In this document: positions 32,891 through 44,908 of the stretch, one piece after another
Layout of the letters: every line of letters begins with the position of its first letter
How positions within the stretch are numbered: position 1 is the stretch's first letter
NCBI GenBank assembly: GCA_029817715.1
Contig: JARUPY010000164.1
Location: 1,120,001 to 1,184,000, forward strand
DNA: 64,000 nucleotides
From: Melastoma dodecandrum
Taxonomy: Eukaryota > Streptophyta > Magnoliopsida > Myrtales > Melastomataceae
Direction of reading: 5' to 3'
Position numbers and translations under genes: made by a program
The notes under the pieces: generated by a model
What the model was told of the DNA's origin: nothing
Database searches by the model: none
The model's input: the letters and a program-made list of their open reading frames with translations, nothing else

Positions 32891-34142
32891 CGGACCGGCA
32901 AAACTATGAAACAAATTTTAGTAAGGAGGTACAAATTATCTTTTATTTCGTGATACGCAACCATAAGATTTTAACATAGCAAACATGTATTTTATTGAGA
33001 CAAAATAAAAAAATATATTTTATCAACATTAAAAAACAAGAAAAATATAGTATGAAAAATTATTTTATATAAAAAATGTTACAAGAAAATCATAAATTTA
33101 TAAATTTGAATTTCTAATTAAAAACTAGTGCATACTTACCTTTTTAATTGAATTTCATAAATTAGATATTCACAAAAAAATTGTAAGGTCTATATGCTAT
33201 TTTTAGACGAAAGGTTAATTACACTAGAAAATGCTGGATATAAGTAATTTTGCTGATTATTTAAAATATTTAGAAAATTTCAGAACTTTAGAAAATGAGA
33301 ATGCATAAATACTATTTTTTGAGAAAAAAATCTTATTACGAAAGTTGATTTACTTACTTAGGGAAAGAAATTACAGAATTTCGATCAAATTAAGAACTTT
33401 AAATAATTTCAAATTGGGAATGCATGAATACAATTCATTTTATTTCTTTGAACTATTGCTTTGAATTCAATATTTTTATAATTTGATACAATATTTTATA
33501 ATTTAATTTTTTAATCATCTGTAATTATATATTTTTTACTAATTTATTTTAATATTCTATAGTAACTAATTTTTTAGTTTTTAAAATTCAATTTAAATTT
33601 GAAATTTTGGTAGAGTATATAATTTTTAAATGTAATGAAATTATTGTATAGCTTAAGAAAACTATTATAATTTTTATTTATTAAGAAAGTTATGGATTTC
33701 TTGATTTTTGTTTAGTTCAAATTTTTAAATGTAAAAAAGTATTAAATATTGCCTTACATTTTTTTTTTTCTAATTAATTTTGTGCGGTTACAATATATTT
33801 GCAAATTTTGATGGTTTTTCTAGGACAAATTTGGGTTTTGAAATAATAGTCAAGTCCATTTTTATATTATCTTAATGGGGAAATAACAGGAAATAAAAAC
33901 ATATTTTGAATTAACTTGTAAATTAATCATTTAAAATAGGAAACTGTATATAAGAAGGAAAGCTTATTCTTATTTTTTTTTCATAGATCAAAATATTTCC
34001 AATTTAAATTATTTTTATGTGAAGCCTCCATTAGTTTTACTTTCGTAGGAACAATCTGATGCCGCCATTTTCTACAATAACAAGTGGGTGAAAGTTTCAA
34101 TTTCTTGTTTGACCCTTATACACCTCGAGCATAAGGGACAAG
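32891..34142. other. Extremely AT-rich block, no gene
   Basis: About 32930-34010 is dominated by A and T runs. No open frame above 60 codons and no repeat family were recognised. It may serve as a matrix-attachment-type region or be mutated repeat sequence. Confidence 0.5.
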
Positions 34143-34219
34143 CATGAACAAGAGGTCGATGATTTTGAAGCCCATGAACAAGAGGTCGATGTTTATAAGG
34201 GTCGATGACCCTTATAAAC
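34143..34219. repeat. Short direct duplication and perfect 13-bp hairpin
   Basis: The phrase CATGAACAAGAGGTCGATG occurs at 34143-34161 and 34173-34191. It is followed by GTTTATAAGGGTC, GAT, GACCCTTATAAAC (34191-34219), a perfect inverted repeat with a 3-base loop. Confidence 0.85.
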
Positions 34220-34950
34220 AATGAAGCTTTGGTTAATCGTATAGAGTGAAAAGGCTAATAATTATATGATCTCCACATGAAAGCGTCTATGATCATCGAG
34301 TGACTATTCCTTCTGATATAGATCAGATTAATCGTAAATGAGAAATTCGTGCTCACTAATTCAGCTTCATAACAATTACGAAGCTTTGGTTACATGGCCA
34401 AAATGGTTGTTGCAAGAAATTTTATGGCGAAATCCCATGTAAACATAAAATCCATTCAAACTTATGAATATGTGCGGATTACAAGGGTAATCTCGAATGA
34501 AATGCAAAATTATGGTGGGTCACATACATTAATCAGAACAAATCTTTCGCTAATTTTATGAAACTCAAACTCAGTCGCCCGTACATATGGTCAGTTGATG
34601 GAAATCTTTTTAATTACTTATCGAGGGAGACATTGCCAAGCGCAGACATTGAAAGTGTTGGGGTTTTCTTTGTTTGACCCTTAAAACCTCGGAGTCAGGG
34701 GTCAGTCAAGAACCAACAAGGAGAGCCATTTCTACTAATGTTGTTCGTTCAAGTGGATTAATTCGATGTTATTCTCCTTGGAACCCACCGAAATAAGGTC
34801 AACTTCGATTGGCCTTTACCGGCGGCAGTAACTAAATCAACCACCGTCAGCTTAATTAGGCCAGCACCACTAAAAAACATTCCAAAAGTTGGAAGAAAGT
34901 TGGGACCAAAAGCTGCTTCTTTACCAACGAAACTATATCATATTTTTTCC

Positions 34951-34993
34951 ATATTATTATTATTATTATTATTATTACTACTACTACTACTAC
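34951..34993. repeat. Compound microsatellite (ATT)n(ACT)n
   Basis: About ten ATT units change into six ACT units, 210 bp ahead of the GOST-type gene. Confidence 0.85.
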
Positions 34994-35121
34994 AAATCAC
35001 AAATATTAGTGATATCACCTTGGTTTCCGAAATGTAGGAGCATTCCCTTAAGCCGGTTAGATTAATACCCCTAAGCCATGTCTTTGGCCAAACTTCAACA
35101 AATTAATTGAAATTAATCCTT

Positions 35122-35129
35122 CTATAAAT
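35122..35129 (+). promoter_or_regulatory. TATA box of the GOST-type gene
   Basis: CTATAAAT lies 73-80 bp before the chosen ATG 35202. With a usual 25-32 bp spacing, transcription would start near 35152. The out-of-frame ATG at 35143 would then not be transcribed, which supports 35202 as the first ATG in the mRNA. Confidence 0.5.
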
Positions 35130-35201
35130 TGATCACATAACAATGGCTTTTAGACCTCCTAAGTCTCCATCTTACTCCCAAGCAAGTTTTTCAAACAAAG
35201 C

Positions 35202-36499
35202 ATGGCCAACTCGTCTCTCCACCTTGTCCTAACCCCTCTCTTCGTCCTCCTCACCTTTCTGTCCCCCGTGGGCGCGGAGGTCAAAAGCCATACACTGGGT
35301 TCCGACCCTGTCTCCCTCAGGTTTCTTGAGAGCTTCGGATTCTCAAACACTGGCCGTGTCGTCCTCTCCATCTCTTCCCTTCGTGTTTCTGGTCCTTCTA
35401 GTCTCTTAGCATCAGGGGCTGGCTTCTTCATCGTTCCCAAGGAAGCCATCCCTGGACTCTTCCTCAAGATGCAAATTTACCCAAACTCGTGTCCCCTTGA
35501 TCATACTGGTCACATTATTCCTCTTCTCGTCTTGCAAAACCTATCATCCTCAGCACAATCATCCATCAACTATACGAACTCCGTCCCTTATCCTGGACAG
35601 TTTGACCTCTACTTTGCCAACTGCATGCCACCTCATAGCCGAGTGTCTATGCATGCCCATGTCGAGTTTTTCAATGTCAACCGGCACGGTTCGAGGAACT
35701 ACCTGACAATTGGCCAGACAGAGCTTCCTTCCATTTACTTTGCATCCTCCATCACCTGCATTTCTTTCCTATTAATTTGTATTTGGATTTGCCTCCAAAA
35801 CCACAGGACAGTTGATGGGGCTCTTCTGTCCATGGGACTATTCCTTATCATGAAGATTCTGGCAAAGATAAGCTCTGCCAAAACATATCGCTGCATCGAA
35901 CAGACAGGCTTAACTCATGGGTGGGACATGATTCTTCTCCTAATGCAGTTTTGTGTTGTCCTTACGTTTTATGTGATGATAGTGATGATTTTCAAGAGGC
36001 CGTTATTTTCTAAGCCAATAGCAACGGAAAGAGGGAAGAAGTTGGTAACCATGCTGCTGTCGATTCTGGCACTCGATAATATGGCACTTGTATTGATGGA
36101 AAGGTTTTACCCTATCCCAACCCAAACCGGCAACATGGCAGACATTGCCCCCGTATATTGCATTCTTCTTCTGATTGGAACTATATGTTACGTTTTGATG
36201 CTTCTCCCTATCGAAGCACCGGTCACATTGTTCGAGGGAATGCAGTTCAGGATTTGGGCAAACTAAAATGGCTTAGGAAGTGCTATTTGGCAATGGGAGT
36301 TTACTTCTACTTATGCGTGATGTTCATGGTTGGCCTGAAGCTGGGGGTGAACTATCAGCACGAGTGGGTTGGAAATGCCGCCGAGGAGATGGCCGACTTC
36401 ATGTTCTATGTTGGGGTCTTCTGCTTGGTTCAGCTCCCTGAAAATCGTGATTACCAGCATTTAACGGAGAATGCCGAGAAAATAGCTAGATACCTTTAA
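35202..36499 (+). pseudogene. Lung seven-transmembrane/GOST-type receptor (CAND6/7-like), one frameshift
   Basis: This is the one gene here of cellular type. Residues 1-25 are a signal peptide (LVLTPLFVLLTFLSPVGA). A luminal domain follows to about residue 170, with YFANCMPPHSRVSMHAHVEF as the conserved FANC step. Then come membrane spans at about 176-198, 203-222, 241-265, 278-300 and 313-336, including HGWDMILLLMQF. The first frame ends at TAA 36264-36266. The protein continues one frame over from about 36240: GNAVQDLGKLKWLRKCYLAM, two more spans, stop at 36497-36499. In total it has about 435 residues and seven spans, the normal family size. The family is Golgi-located, implicated in trafficking or G-protein signalling. 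Compared with relatives, about five residues are missing just before the join, so a small deletion probably caused the shift. A sequencing error is the alternative. No intron is needed. Confidence 0.7.
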
Positions 36500-38219
36500 G
36501 GGAAGATTGGGGTCGAGGCTAAAATCCCGGACACGGGACTCTCGTGAATCCCCGACATATCGTCGCTGACATTCGTCGACTGTTAAGACATGTCGGTAAA
36601 CTTTTAGAAATGTGCGGGTCTTTTTGTGCATGTCGTTTTACTGTTCAAACATGTGCACCTTCTTCCGTACTTGTGCATGTCGTTTTACTATTCAAACATG
36701 TTTTGTCGTTGTTAGTACAAGTGCATCCTATATTTCTACATGTCGTTTTACCGTTCTTACGTGTACCCGCAATGCACGTACAATTGTTAAACGGCTCGGC
36801 TTTTAAGCAGAGCATTCAATTTGTGGTTTATTGGGAAGCGTAAGGGTCGATTGTACAAGTTTCTTCCGAATTCCAACCCGCTGGCATTGTGAAGCCGCGT
36901 CGCACATTATGTTCATGCTTTTCATCCCGCTCCTTCATCCGAGTTAGTCCGCAGTCCAAAAGACGCAATGCCTTGGACTGTTGTTCTCCTCCTTACAAGA
37001 ATGTCGTTGTATCCTTCTACGTACCGGGTGGAGACTTTGATGGACATGAAAGCGGAAGGGTTTTACACGTTTCTTCAGAGGTCCGTTTGATTGACATTAT
37101 GCATTTGGTATTCGACTTGCGAATAAAATCCTAGTACTGTTGTTCGAACATCTCATCTTCAACCCTAAGTGGCAGTGTTGGCTTTTGCAGAAGCAGGGGA
37201 TTGTATTCGTGTGTTCATGCTTGTAAGTAACATTTTTGTATGCAGACAACGACACCCTTGATTTGTAGGAGGCCGAGCAGTCGGAGGTGGGCCCCGTAAT
37301 ACCAGGGTGTCGACTGCAAGCGAATGTTTACAACGAACGGGCCTCTACCGTGATGATGCTCGGCTTGTAATTTTAAATTATTAAAACCGCTGCCTTTTTC
37401 TTAACCATTTCATTTATTCATGACATGCTATTTTACTGAAATTAGTTTTTACCCAAAGAAGTGACTATGAGGGGTGCTTGCATTAGAAGATAGACCTACA
37501 AATGGTTGTCCCATCACTTTTCTGGTAGGCTTTCACTTCCTACTGAACTTTACGCTTGCTTTCTTTCGAAGGAAAGAAACTTTAATTGACTTCATCTTTT
37601 GTAGTTACATCACAGTTCTCCCGCCTGGGATAATCTTCCGAAATATGGAAAAAATGTATGATTTTACTGCGATAAATATTCTTAACAAAAGATTTTTCAA
37701 GTTTACTTTTTCAAGGGAGGTAATTACTTGTTCATGGTTTTGGTGGGAAGGCATTAGGTTTGAAATGTCAATACCCTCTCCACTAGTATAAATAGGGATT
37801 GGTAGTGGTATCGTTCAACGTCTTCTCCAGGTGAGTTGGTATCAGTAAAACCAGACGGAGACAAAAAAATCATTCGGGTGAACGATCAACGACAAACGAG
37901 CGATGAAGCCAAGGCAGACAGATACAAATGAGTGGGCAATTAACGTCAAATGAGCGAGCAATGGGCAACAGTCGGGCGACCAGCGATCTCAAACACGTGG
38001 CAAGCAAATGTGGGACGCGTCGTAGAGTCCAAAACTTGCATGAAATGAGTTAAATAGGCAAAACGTTCTAAGCATAATAACCATAAGCATGATAGCCACA
38101 ATAAGCAAAGTTTGTAAGAAAAGAAAAGGACGATTAAAAGTGAATGTTGTGTAACTAACGACATTTATAATCCATCACTAATTACGTCTGACTAGTCTTC
38201 TTCTCTGGGGTAACTTTAT
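36500..38219. other. Intergenic downstream of the GOST-type gene
   Basis: At 36581-36790 the phrase ACATGTCGTTTTAC recurs three times (36628, 36675 and 36738), with related CATGT/ACATG pieces. At 37250-37364 several short inverted repeats interleave. No open frame with a domain was found. The 105-codon frame at 37474-37791 shows no recognisable features. Confidence 0.5.
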
Positions 38220-38393
38220 CTTTTCCAAGACGTCTCGTAACATTCTATCACATTTACTCCTTTCTTTTGAATAATTTTACTACTATAATTTCAACAAAGG
38301 CTATTAAGATTCCTTACAAAGCAAAGGCTGTTAAGATTCCCTACAGTTTCTTCTCGAGACACACAGGGTTTTTGCTTGTGTCATTTATCTGAC

Positions 38394-38556
38394 TATAAAT
38401 AGACCCGATCTCTTGTTGAGAAGCACACATCCTTCTTGCATCAAAATGTCCTGTCGAGATGTCGTTCTTCTTTCTTCAAGCTTCTTTCATCTCCAAAGCC
38501 TATGTTCACAGCCTTAAGTCTCTTGAAAGCCTATGTTCACAACCTTCGGCTTGAGA
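38394..38556 (+). promoter_or_regulatory. TATA plus 31-bp dimer module (copy 2, orphan)
   Basis: CTATAAATAG at 38393-38402 is followed 101 bp later by two 31-bp units starting at 38495 and 38526 (AAAGCCTATGTTCACA in both). An ACCATGGCTCAA start context lies at 38575-38586, and the Tat A copy has TACCACGGCTCAA at the matching place (57884-57896). The plus-strand frame after it is short (MAQHHALAIQVCTRLAASSN). No Tat LTR or pol borders this copy. Confidence 0.5.
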
Positions 38557-38820
38557 CTCCCTTTTCTCAAGGGCACCATGGCTCAACACCATGCTCTAGC
38601 CATACAGGTGTGCACCCGTCTGGCAGCTTCTTCCAACTTCTCATTTTCTTGACAAATGGGCTGGAGGGGAAGGGAAGGGTATGTAGCGGCTCTCCTCTTT
38701 GCGTCCCCTGCTGGTGGAGATGCTGGAGAAGGAGAAGGGTTCTTTCTTCGTGTCCAAGCCTCATGATAATGGATTGGAAGGCTTACGAGGAAGTGCCGGA
38801 CTCTACGGCTCCTTAGAATG

Positions 38821-39562
38821 GCCCTCAGGAAGGATAGAAGACAGTGGTCTCCCATATGTTTGAAGATAAACTCGCATGTAGATTTTATATCATAATTTTT
38901 TAAGCCTCCTCTATAACGAGGGAAACTGTATTGATTTTCATTGTGTGGGTGAGATTCCTCTATATTGAGTGTTCTTTTCACTGACAGTATGAAACGTTTG
39001 GCGTTACGTCGATTAGGTTGAACGGCTGAGGTTGAATCATCGTCATGATAGTCCAATAAATGGGTTAATTCTTAAATTACCTCCTTAAACCCCGCTTGAC
39101 GAACTCGTCGATTTCTTCCTCTTTTCATCTCCATCCAAAGCATCATCTCGATTTCGTCTCCCCTCACTTCAGGCGTCATTCCCATCCTCTCGTTCCGCCG
39201 TTCAAATTCATGCATAATATTCTAGGGACATTGTCAGATAATATTTGTCGCAAGTTCATTGACTGTCACATTTGTCGCGCATTTCGTAGCCTCTCTCATG
39301 CCTTCAATGTCTGAAAGTAACGGGAACATAATATTTAACTCACAAATATTTCACTAGACAAAGCACTACATTTCACTGGCGATCAATTCTCCATTAAAAC
39401 AGTAGGACATAGTTCAGGTCCAACTATACCAATGGAATTTCAAACTACGATGGATGGGACTTCAACTTTTCAGAGGGAAATGGGGTATTAATTATGTGGA
39501 AGTGATTTTCTCAGCCGGAAGAAGCTTTATGTGCAATCCACGGAAGCGGCTAACGACAAGTA
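38821..39562. other. Intergenic, no recognisable gene
   Basis: Only short frames without recognisable features were seen, among them 39096-39314 (72 codons, plus strand). Confidence 0.5.
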
Positions 39563-40901
39563 CACGTAACGGTTACGTAGTTTACTAAATTCGCTTATTT
39601 TTTTAGCCAAATTTTACTAAAAAATCACTTTTTTTAGTAAAATTATGACATAATTAGTAAAAAAATTTGTAAATTGTACTAATTTTGTTACTGTTTATTT
39701 TTAGTAAAAATTTTACTAAATCTGTGTTTAGTATTTTTACCCATTTTTTTGAAATAATTTCCACAATTTTTTAGTAATCGTTTACTAAAAATATGAGAGA
39801 ATTCCTAATATGTTTAGTTAATTTTACTAAAAATTTACTATTCAATTTTAGTAATTATTACTAATTTTTGTTAGCAAAATTTTTCATTTTTTTCATCGGA
39901 TTTACTAATTTTTCTAGTAATATTTACTAATTTTTCACTATTCACTTTTAGTAAAATTACTTCTTTTATTTCGTAAAACATAACTAAAATTAGTAATAGT
40001 TTACTAATTTTATTGTGATATTTAGTAAAACACCGTTTGAGTTAGTAAAAGTGTTCGTAAAGTTGTACAGGTTTCGTAAACGTTTACTGATTTCTACATG
40101 ATTTTATAGAAAAATTTTGTAAACTGTTACTAAAAAGTTTAGTAATTTACTAATTCGAACAGTACAACCCGAGCCTATTTACGAACCTAATGTCGTTGTG
40201 AAATTACCATTTTACCCCCGATATTTGTACTATTTACGAAACTTGTTAGTAATCTTGTCCTAAAGTTTAGTGTCGGGGGTAAAATGGTAATTTCACAGCG
40301 ACATTAGGTTCGTAAATAGGTTCGGTTTTCACTGGTCGAATTAGTAAATTACTAAACTTTTTAGTAACAGTTTATAAAATTTTTCTGTAAAATCATGTAG
40401 AAATGAGTAAACATTTACGAAACCCGTACAACTTTACGAACACTTTTACTAACTCAAACTGTGTTTTACTAAATATCACAATAGAATTAGTAAACTATTA
40501 CTAATTTCAGTTATGTTTTACGAAATAAAAGAAGTAATTTTTACTAAAAGTGAATAGTGAAAAATTAGTAAATATTACTAAAAAAATTAGTAAATCCGAT
40601 GAAAAAAATGAAAACTTTTACTAACAAAAATTAGTAATAATTACTAAACTTGAACAGTAAATTTTTAGTAAAATTTTCTAAACATAATAGGAGTTCTCCC
40701 ATATTTTTAGTAAACAATCACTAAAAGAATGTGGAAATTATTTCAAAAAATGGGTAAAAATACTAAACGCAGATTTTGTAAAATTTACTAAAAATGAATA
40801 GTAAAAAAATTAGCAAAATTTACAAATTTGTTTACTAATTTTTTAGTAAAATTTACTAAAAAAAAATAAGCGAATTTAGTAAACTACGTAACCGTTACGT
40901 G
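39563..40901. mobile_element. Foldback element: 1.34-kb near-perfect palindrome
   Basis: The left arm, 39563-40220, is the inverted copy of the right arm, 40274-40901. Both begin CACGTAACGGTTACGTAG when read inward, and both arms end at TACCATTTTACCCCCG around a 53-base loop (40221-40273). By eye the arms agree at well over 90 percent, with a few small indels. The arms are built from TTTAGTAA and TTTACTAA words in both orientations, and no frame is open. The first 15 bases are themselves near-palindromic (ACGTAACGGTTACGT). No sure target duplication was found. ACGGAAG lies just outside both ends in inverted orientation. This is a non-autonomous DNA-transposon hairpin; the family is unknown to me. 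Confidence 0.8.
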
Positions 40902-42177
40902 GACGTATCTCTTCCGTAATCGTGATGTAAAAATATTGTGTAGCACTGTAATCCCCAAACCCCTTCAAACAAATGTAGAATAGGCTTACAGGAGGGATCA
41001 CATGTCATAACAAGAAAATGCAATAAAACAAAACTTTACGTACACAACCCTTAGCACATAGGTCCGACAAAGAACAAAATGAAAGGAAAGGACAAGACTC
41101 TTCCCCAAAGATCTTCCCCTCCGATCCTTCAAAATCTTATAACCTTTTCCATTAGGTTCCTTTAATTTCCTTTAAATCCAAAAACAGCCGGCGAGACTTA
41201 TGAACTAGTGGGAGTACGGTAATGATTTTCAGACGACACAACTATGCTAGTCAAGGGGGTGTAACAATCACTATTAATCAGACCTAGTACGCACATTTCA
41301 AACTTTCCGACTTTCGGTATATGTGATCAAATAAACATTAAATTCGTATTTACTAATGCATATTCTCAACGTCTTAATTTCACCATGTCAATGGTTATAA
41401 TTCCGAAGGCAGCAATAAAAGTGACTGTTCACTTCCGCATGGAAGCACTAAGTGACCGACATGTAACATTAATAAGCGACCCTTCAATTCTGCATGGTGG
41501 CACTAAGTAACCGACATGTAACATTAATAAGCAACCCTTCAATTCCGCATGGAGGTACCAAGTGAGCGATATCGATGCACATGTATTAACGTCGTAATGG
41601 AACGTCAACATCCTCTAAATCTCCTGCGCGGCAGGTGACGTCTTGTTCCTCCTTCAAAGGAACACCAAAATCTTCAAACTCCATACTCAAATCCATGTAA
41701 ACCCCTGAACAACTATCCCGAAAATCATTCTGGATTGTTATGGCCGACAACAGAGTATTCACCGATGTTCCAGAGATTTGTGGAGGACAACCGGGCTGTT
41801 CTCCACCACGACCACGACCCCTGTGTGAGCCTGCCAAGTTGATCATGCTCTGCAAATCATAGACCACCGTCGATCCGTCCAGGGACACCATGGTGAAACG
41901 GTTAGTAAGTATGTGGGTGAGATTCTCGGTTGGCCAAACAAGGACTTCTCCTTGACCTATTTCAAAGATCTAGTCACTGAGGCAATGCCCCGTCACTTGC
42001 CTTTATCCCGAGAATACAATGACGACAGTCGGGTGGTCTTTATCCAGACATTAGTCGACTGCCTCATTCCTACGGTATTTAATTTCGGTGATGACATCAC
42101 AACATACTGCTTACCGATGGAATCTTCGCGCCTGCACTTACTGACGACGCACTCGTCCGGAAAGTTATAAAAAATGA
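40902..42177. other. Intergenic with a short tandem repeat, frames unrecognised
   Basis: At about 41432-41570, two and a half units of about 63 bp (CTAAGTGACCGACATGTAAC, then ATTAATAAGCGACCCTTCAA) follow one another. Frames of 101 codons (41586-41891, minus) and 85 codons (41913-42170, plus) overlap no known domain that I can see. Confidence 0.5.
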
Positions 42178-42297
42178 GTGCACCGAGGCAGTGGCCGGAT
42201 GATCGCTCCAATTCCTGGACGCTCACCATATGCCCGCTCCCTGTCACTGGAACAGCGAGCCTTGATACCGCCAACCACCCCAGACCCTAAACGTAAA

Positions 42298-42660
42298 GTA
42301 CGGGTGCTACTTTATAATGCGGATGCGGGGTCGAGTGAGCGGAATGTAAATGTTTGCTTCGTAGTCGAGGAATTGATGCGATCACAATCGAGCAGCGTTC
42401 TCATTATTTACGGCCCTGGATATCGGTGGGGATCTGCTACTGAGAACTGCGGTTACCTCAATAAATTCGAAAAGTTCGTAGTCGTTGACGGTCTCCAGGA
42501 CGGAATGTGGATGTTGTGGAAGTCCCAAGAGGTAACCATCAATGTCTTGGGGAAGACAGGATGGGATGTTGACTTTCTTCTTACGGTGAGTTCCCCTTTC
42601 AGAAACAATCTGCTATTATTTTCGTCGTACTTCCGGACCACTACAATTGCTTATACTTAA
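42298..42660 (+). pseudogene. Possible LINE endonuclease fragment
   Basis: The plus-strand frame 42178-42660 contains VRVLLYNADAGSSERN, then LMRSQSSSVLIIYG, then KFEKFVVVDGLQDGMWMLWK and TGWDVDFLL. This spacing resembles the start of a plant L1-type endonuclease (WNCRG..., L...LKPD...L.ET, ...GGIWLLW...). Key catalytic residues are not convincingly preserved. No reverse transcriptase follows. An unrelated chance frame is possible. Confidence 0.35.
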
Positions 42661-44269
42661 CAGATACCCCATGAATCAGATGAAGATATCACCCGAGAAT
42701 GGTATGGTTTGGTGGCCATGGACACGACGTTGATTGCAAGACATATGTAGGTTGTTGGTTTCTATCGATCTTATGTGTAAAAGCTTTCCTTACGATCTTT
42801 TGTTGTAAAAGCATCGTCTCTCTCTTTTCCTTTCATTATTCTGAGTCGTTCATAAATCAAGTCACTAAATCCTGATATCTGGGTGATGCCATTTGAGCGA
42901 CGACTAAGTGATGAGACTTACCTGGCCGGACAAACGTCAATTGAGCGCGCAATCCAAGAGTTACAAATGAGCGTAAAATGAGCGACACCAAAGCGAGCGA
43001 CGAGGTGAAGCCGGACAACCCGAAATTACGACGAGGTCAAGGCAGGATCTTGCGGTGGACGACCCTTACGCTTGCTTCCACTGACGGCTTAGGAGGGAGC
43101 AGGCGACCCTTGAGCTGCCACTGACATAACCAGAATGAGTGCAGGCGACATAATATGTGCCTTGGTCGAATTCCTTTCGGCTCTCATCTCGATCTCGAAA
43201 AAAATCGAAACCTCTTTATTATATAAATTTTCAAATTTATCGAATAGGTAACATCGGTTTCTTTCGTCCAATAAACATATGTTACCTGGTCGATGAATTT
43301 GAGAAATTAAATTACATAGACTAACCGACTTCGGGTTTTGTCGAGAATGGAAGGAGATCTGGACATAGGCTCTTGAGCTAAAGTTAGAATACAACTTGCA
43401 AGAAAAGAAATTGAACAACGGTAGAAGCTTTTTGCGCTCCCACAACTCATCCTTATTTATCCAAATGGGAGGGTATTTGCACCCAAACAAAACGTGTTTG
43501 GTAGTTTTTCACAACCAAAGAAATGACGGAAAACTCCTTTCCACCTCACAGTAACTTAAAAATTTTCCACTCCATCATTTCTAGTTTCCTCCCATTTCAC
43601 AGGACCCACGGGACTCTCTCTACTTTTTACCTTTTTAATGTTCAGTGTCTTACCCCCTTAAAAAACATCAAAATAAAGCTTAACAGTATCGGTAAAAAAT
43701 ACCAACTGGGTTTGACAAAATCTTTCACGACAACATCTACTTTCAGAAGATGCACTGCAAAAAAGCCAAATATTCTTTCCATGCGATATGAACCTCGGAG
43801 GCAATGTGAGGCATTGGGAAAAGTGTGAGGTCATTGCTCAGTTTTTCCTACCACCCAGTGTAATAGGGTATTTATGACGTGTGATTGACGTACATCTGTC
43901 AAAGAGATTTTTGAAATCCTCAAACAGCTGACATTGCCGCATACGAAGCATGCTGCTTTGTTTTTGCGGCCTGCGAAAAAGTAAAAGTCGATTCATTCCT
44001 TCCAGAAGGGTCACGTATCGTCGCCTCAATCCCATTCAATTGGGAAAATATATACTCGACTCAACCCAACCACATGAAACCACGACAGGTACAAAAATTA
44101 GAAACAGAAAATTTAAGAAATGGTCGACATGTCTTCCCGCTATCTACCAATTATGGTCCTATTGGTATCCCAAAGCCATTGTTGATGGTCTCATAAGATT
44201 GTGAGATGGAAGCACTAGGATCGATGACAAATTGATGGCATCCAAGAAAGTTCGCAGGATTAAGAATAG
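42661..44269. other. Intergenic, no recognisable gene
   Basis: Contains GAGCGA-rich phrases (about 42890-43050) that resemble those at 37860-38000, suggesting a dispersed repeat around both places. The 133-codon minus frame at 43089-43490 has no recognised domain. Confidence 0.45.
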
Positions 44270-44908
44270 AAGAAATCAATGGAACTTCTCATTCATCATA
44301 GGCTTCAAGATCTCCATAATACACGAACAGGCAGTACAAGAAACATAACAGAAGTAATTACTAATTGTACCAGTTTACATCCCACCCTAATTTATACTAA
44401 TCGGAATAAAATGCTTCCCTTATTTATAATACAGATTGTCGTGGGTACAGAAACACTACCACGAACAAGACGAGGGCGAGTAAAAACACGGAGGATACAT
44501 ATACACTACTACTGGTTAAACTCCCTACTCAATTTGCACTTGGAATCCTCCAAATGAAGGAGGAGGTTCAAGGAGAATCCACTCACATCGGATATAAGCC
44601 AATGTCGTTACTTAAAGGGGTTTATAATCTGGAAATGAAAGTTGTCTCCAAAAGAGTTACAAAGGCACCTTAAATAGTGACCCAGGAAATGAATGAATTA
44701 AATGCAAAAATATTGAAATCTATCCAGATGCATGCATGACTTAATACATGAACTAGCCATAATGGCTTATTGTGAATGAATGCAGAATAGTGGAGGCATT
44801 AGAGGTATTGACAAGTAAGGTCTCTTCATTGCGGGACTTTTCAACTCCTTGGATGTCGATGATGGCTAGGATACTCGCGATCGCCGGTCGACGACTGTCC
44901 TTGTATCA
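44270..44908 (-). repeat. CRM-like LTR/leader fragment
   Basis: Shares the sequence order of 16400-17037, including the end TGTCCTTGTATCA. No internal domain is beside it. It is a solo or truncated LTR. Confidence 0.4.

Noticed and set aside
32891..32906. AAACTA after CGGACCGGCA as the right target duplication of Tat element D (left flank AACTA at 28540-28544)
   Set aside because: Ten unexplained bases separate it from the LTR end, whereas the solo LTR shows that the end should be CA followed directly by the duplication. It could be chance.
38583..39056. 157-codon minus-strand frame
   Set aside because: No domain. Composition changes abruptly along it, and it overlaps the plus-strand module and its ATGGCTCAA context. 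Most likely a chance frame.
43089..43490. 133-codon minus-strand frame
   Set aside because: No recognisable motif, no promoter and no neighbour to support it. Its sequence looks like random AT-rich translation.
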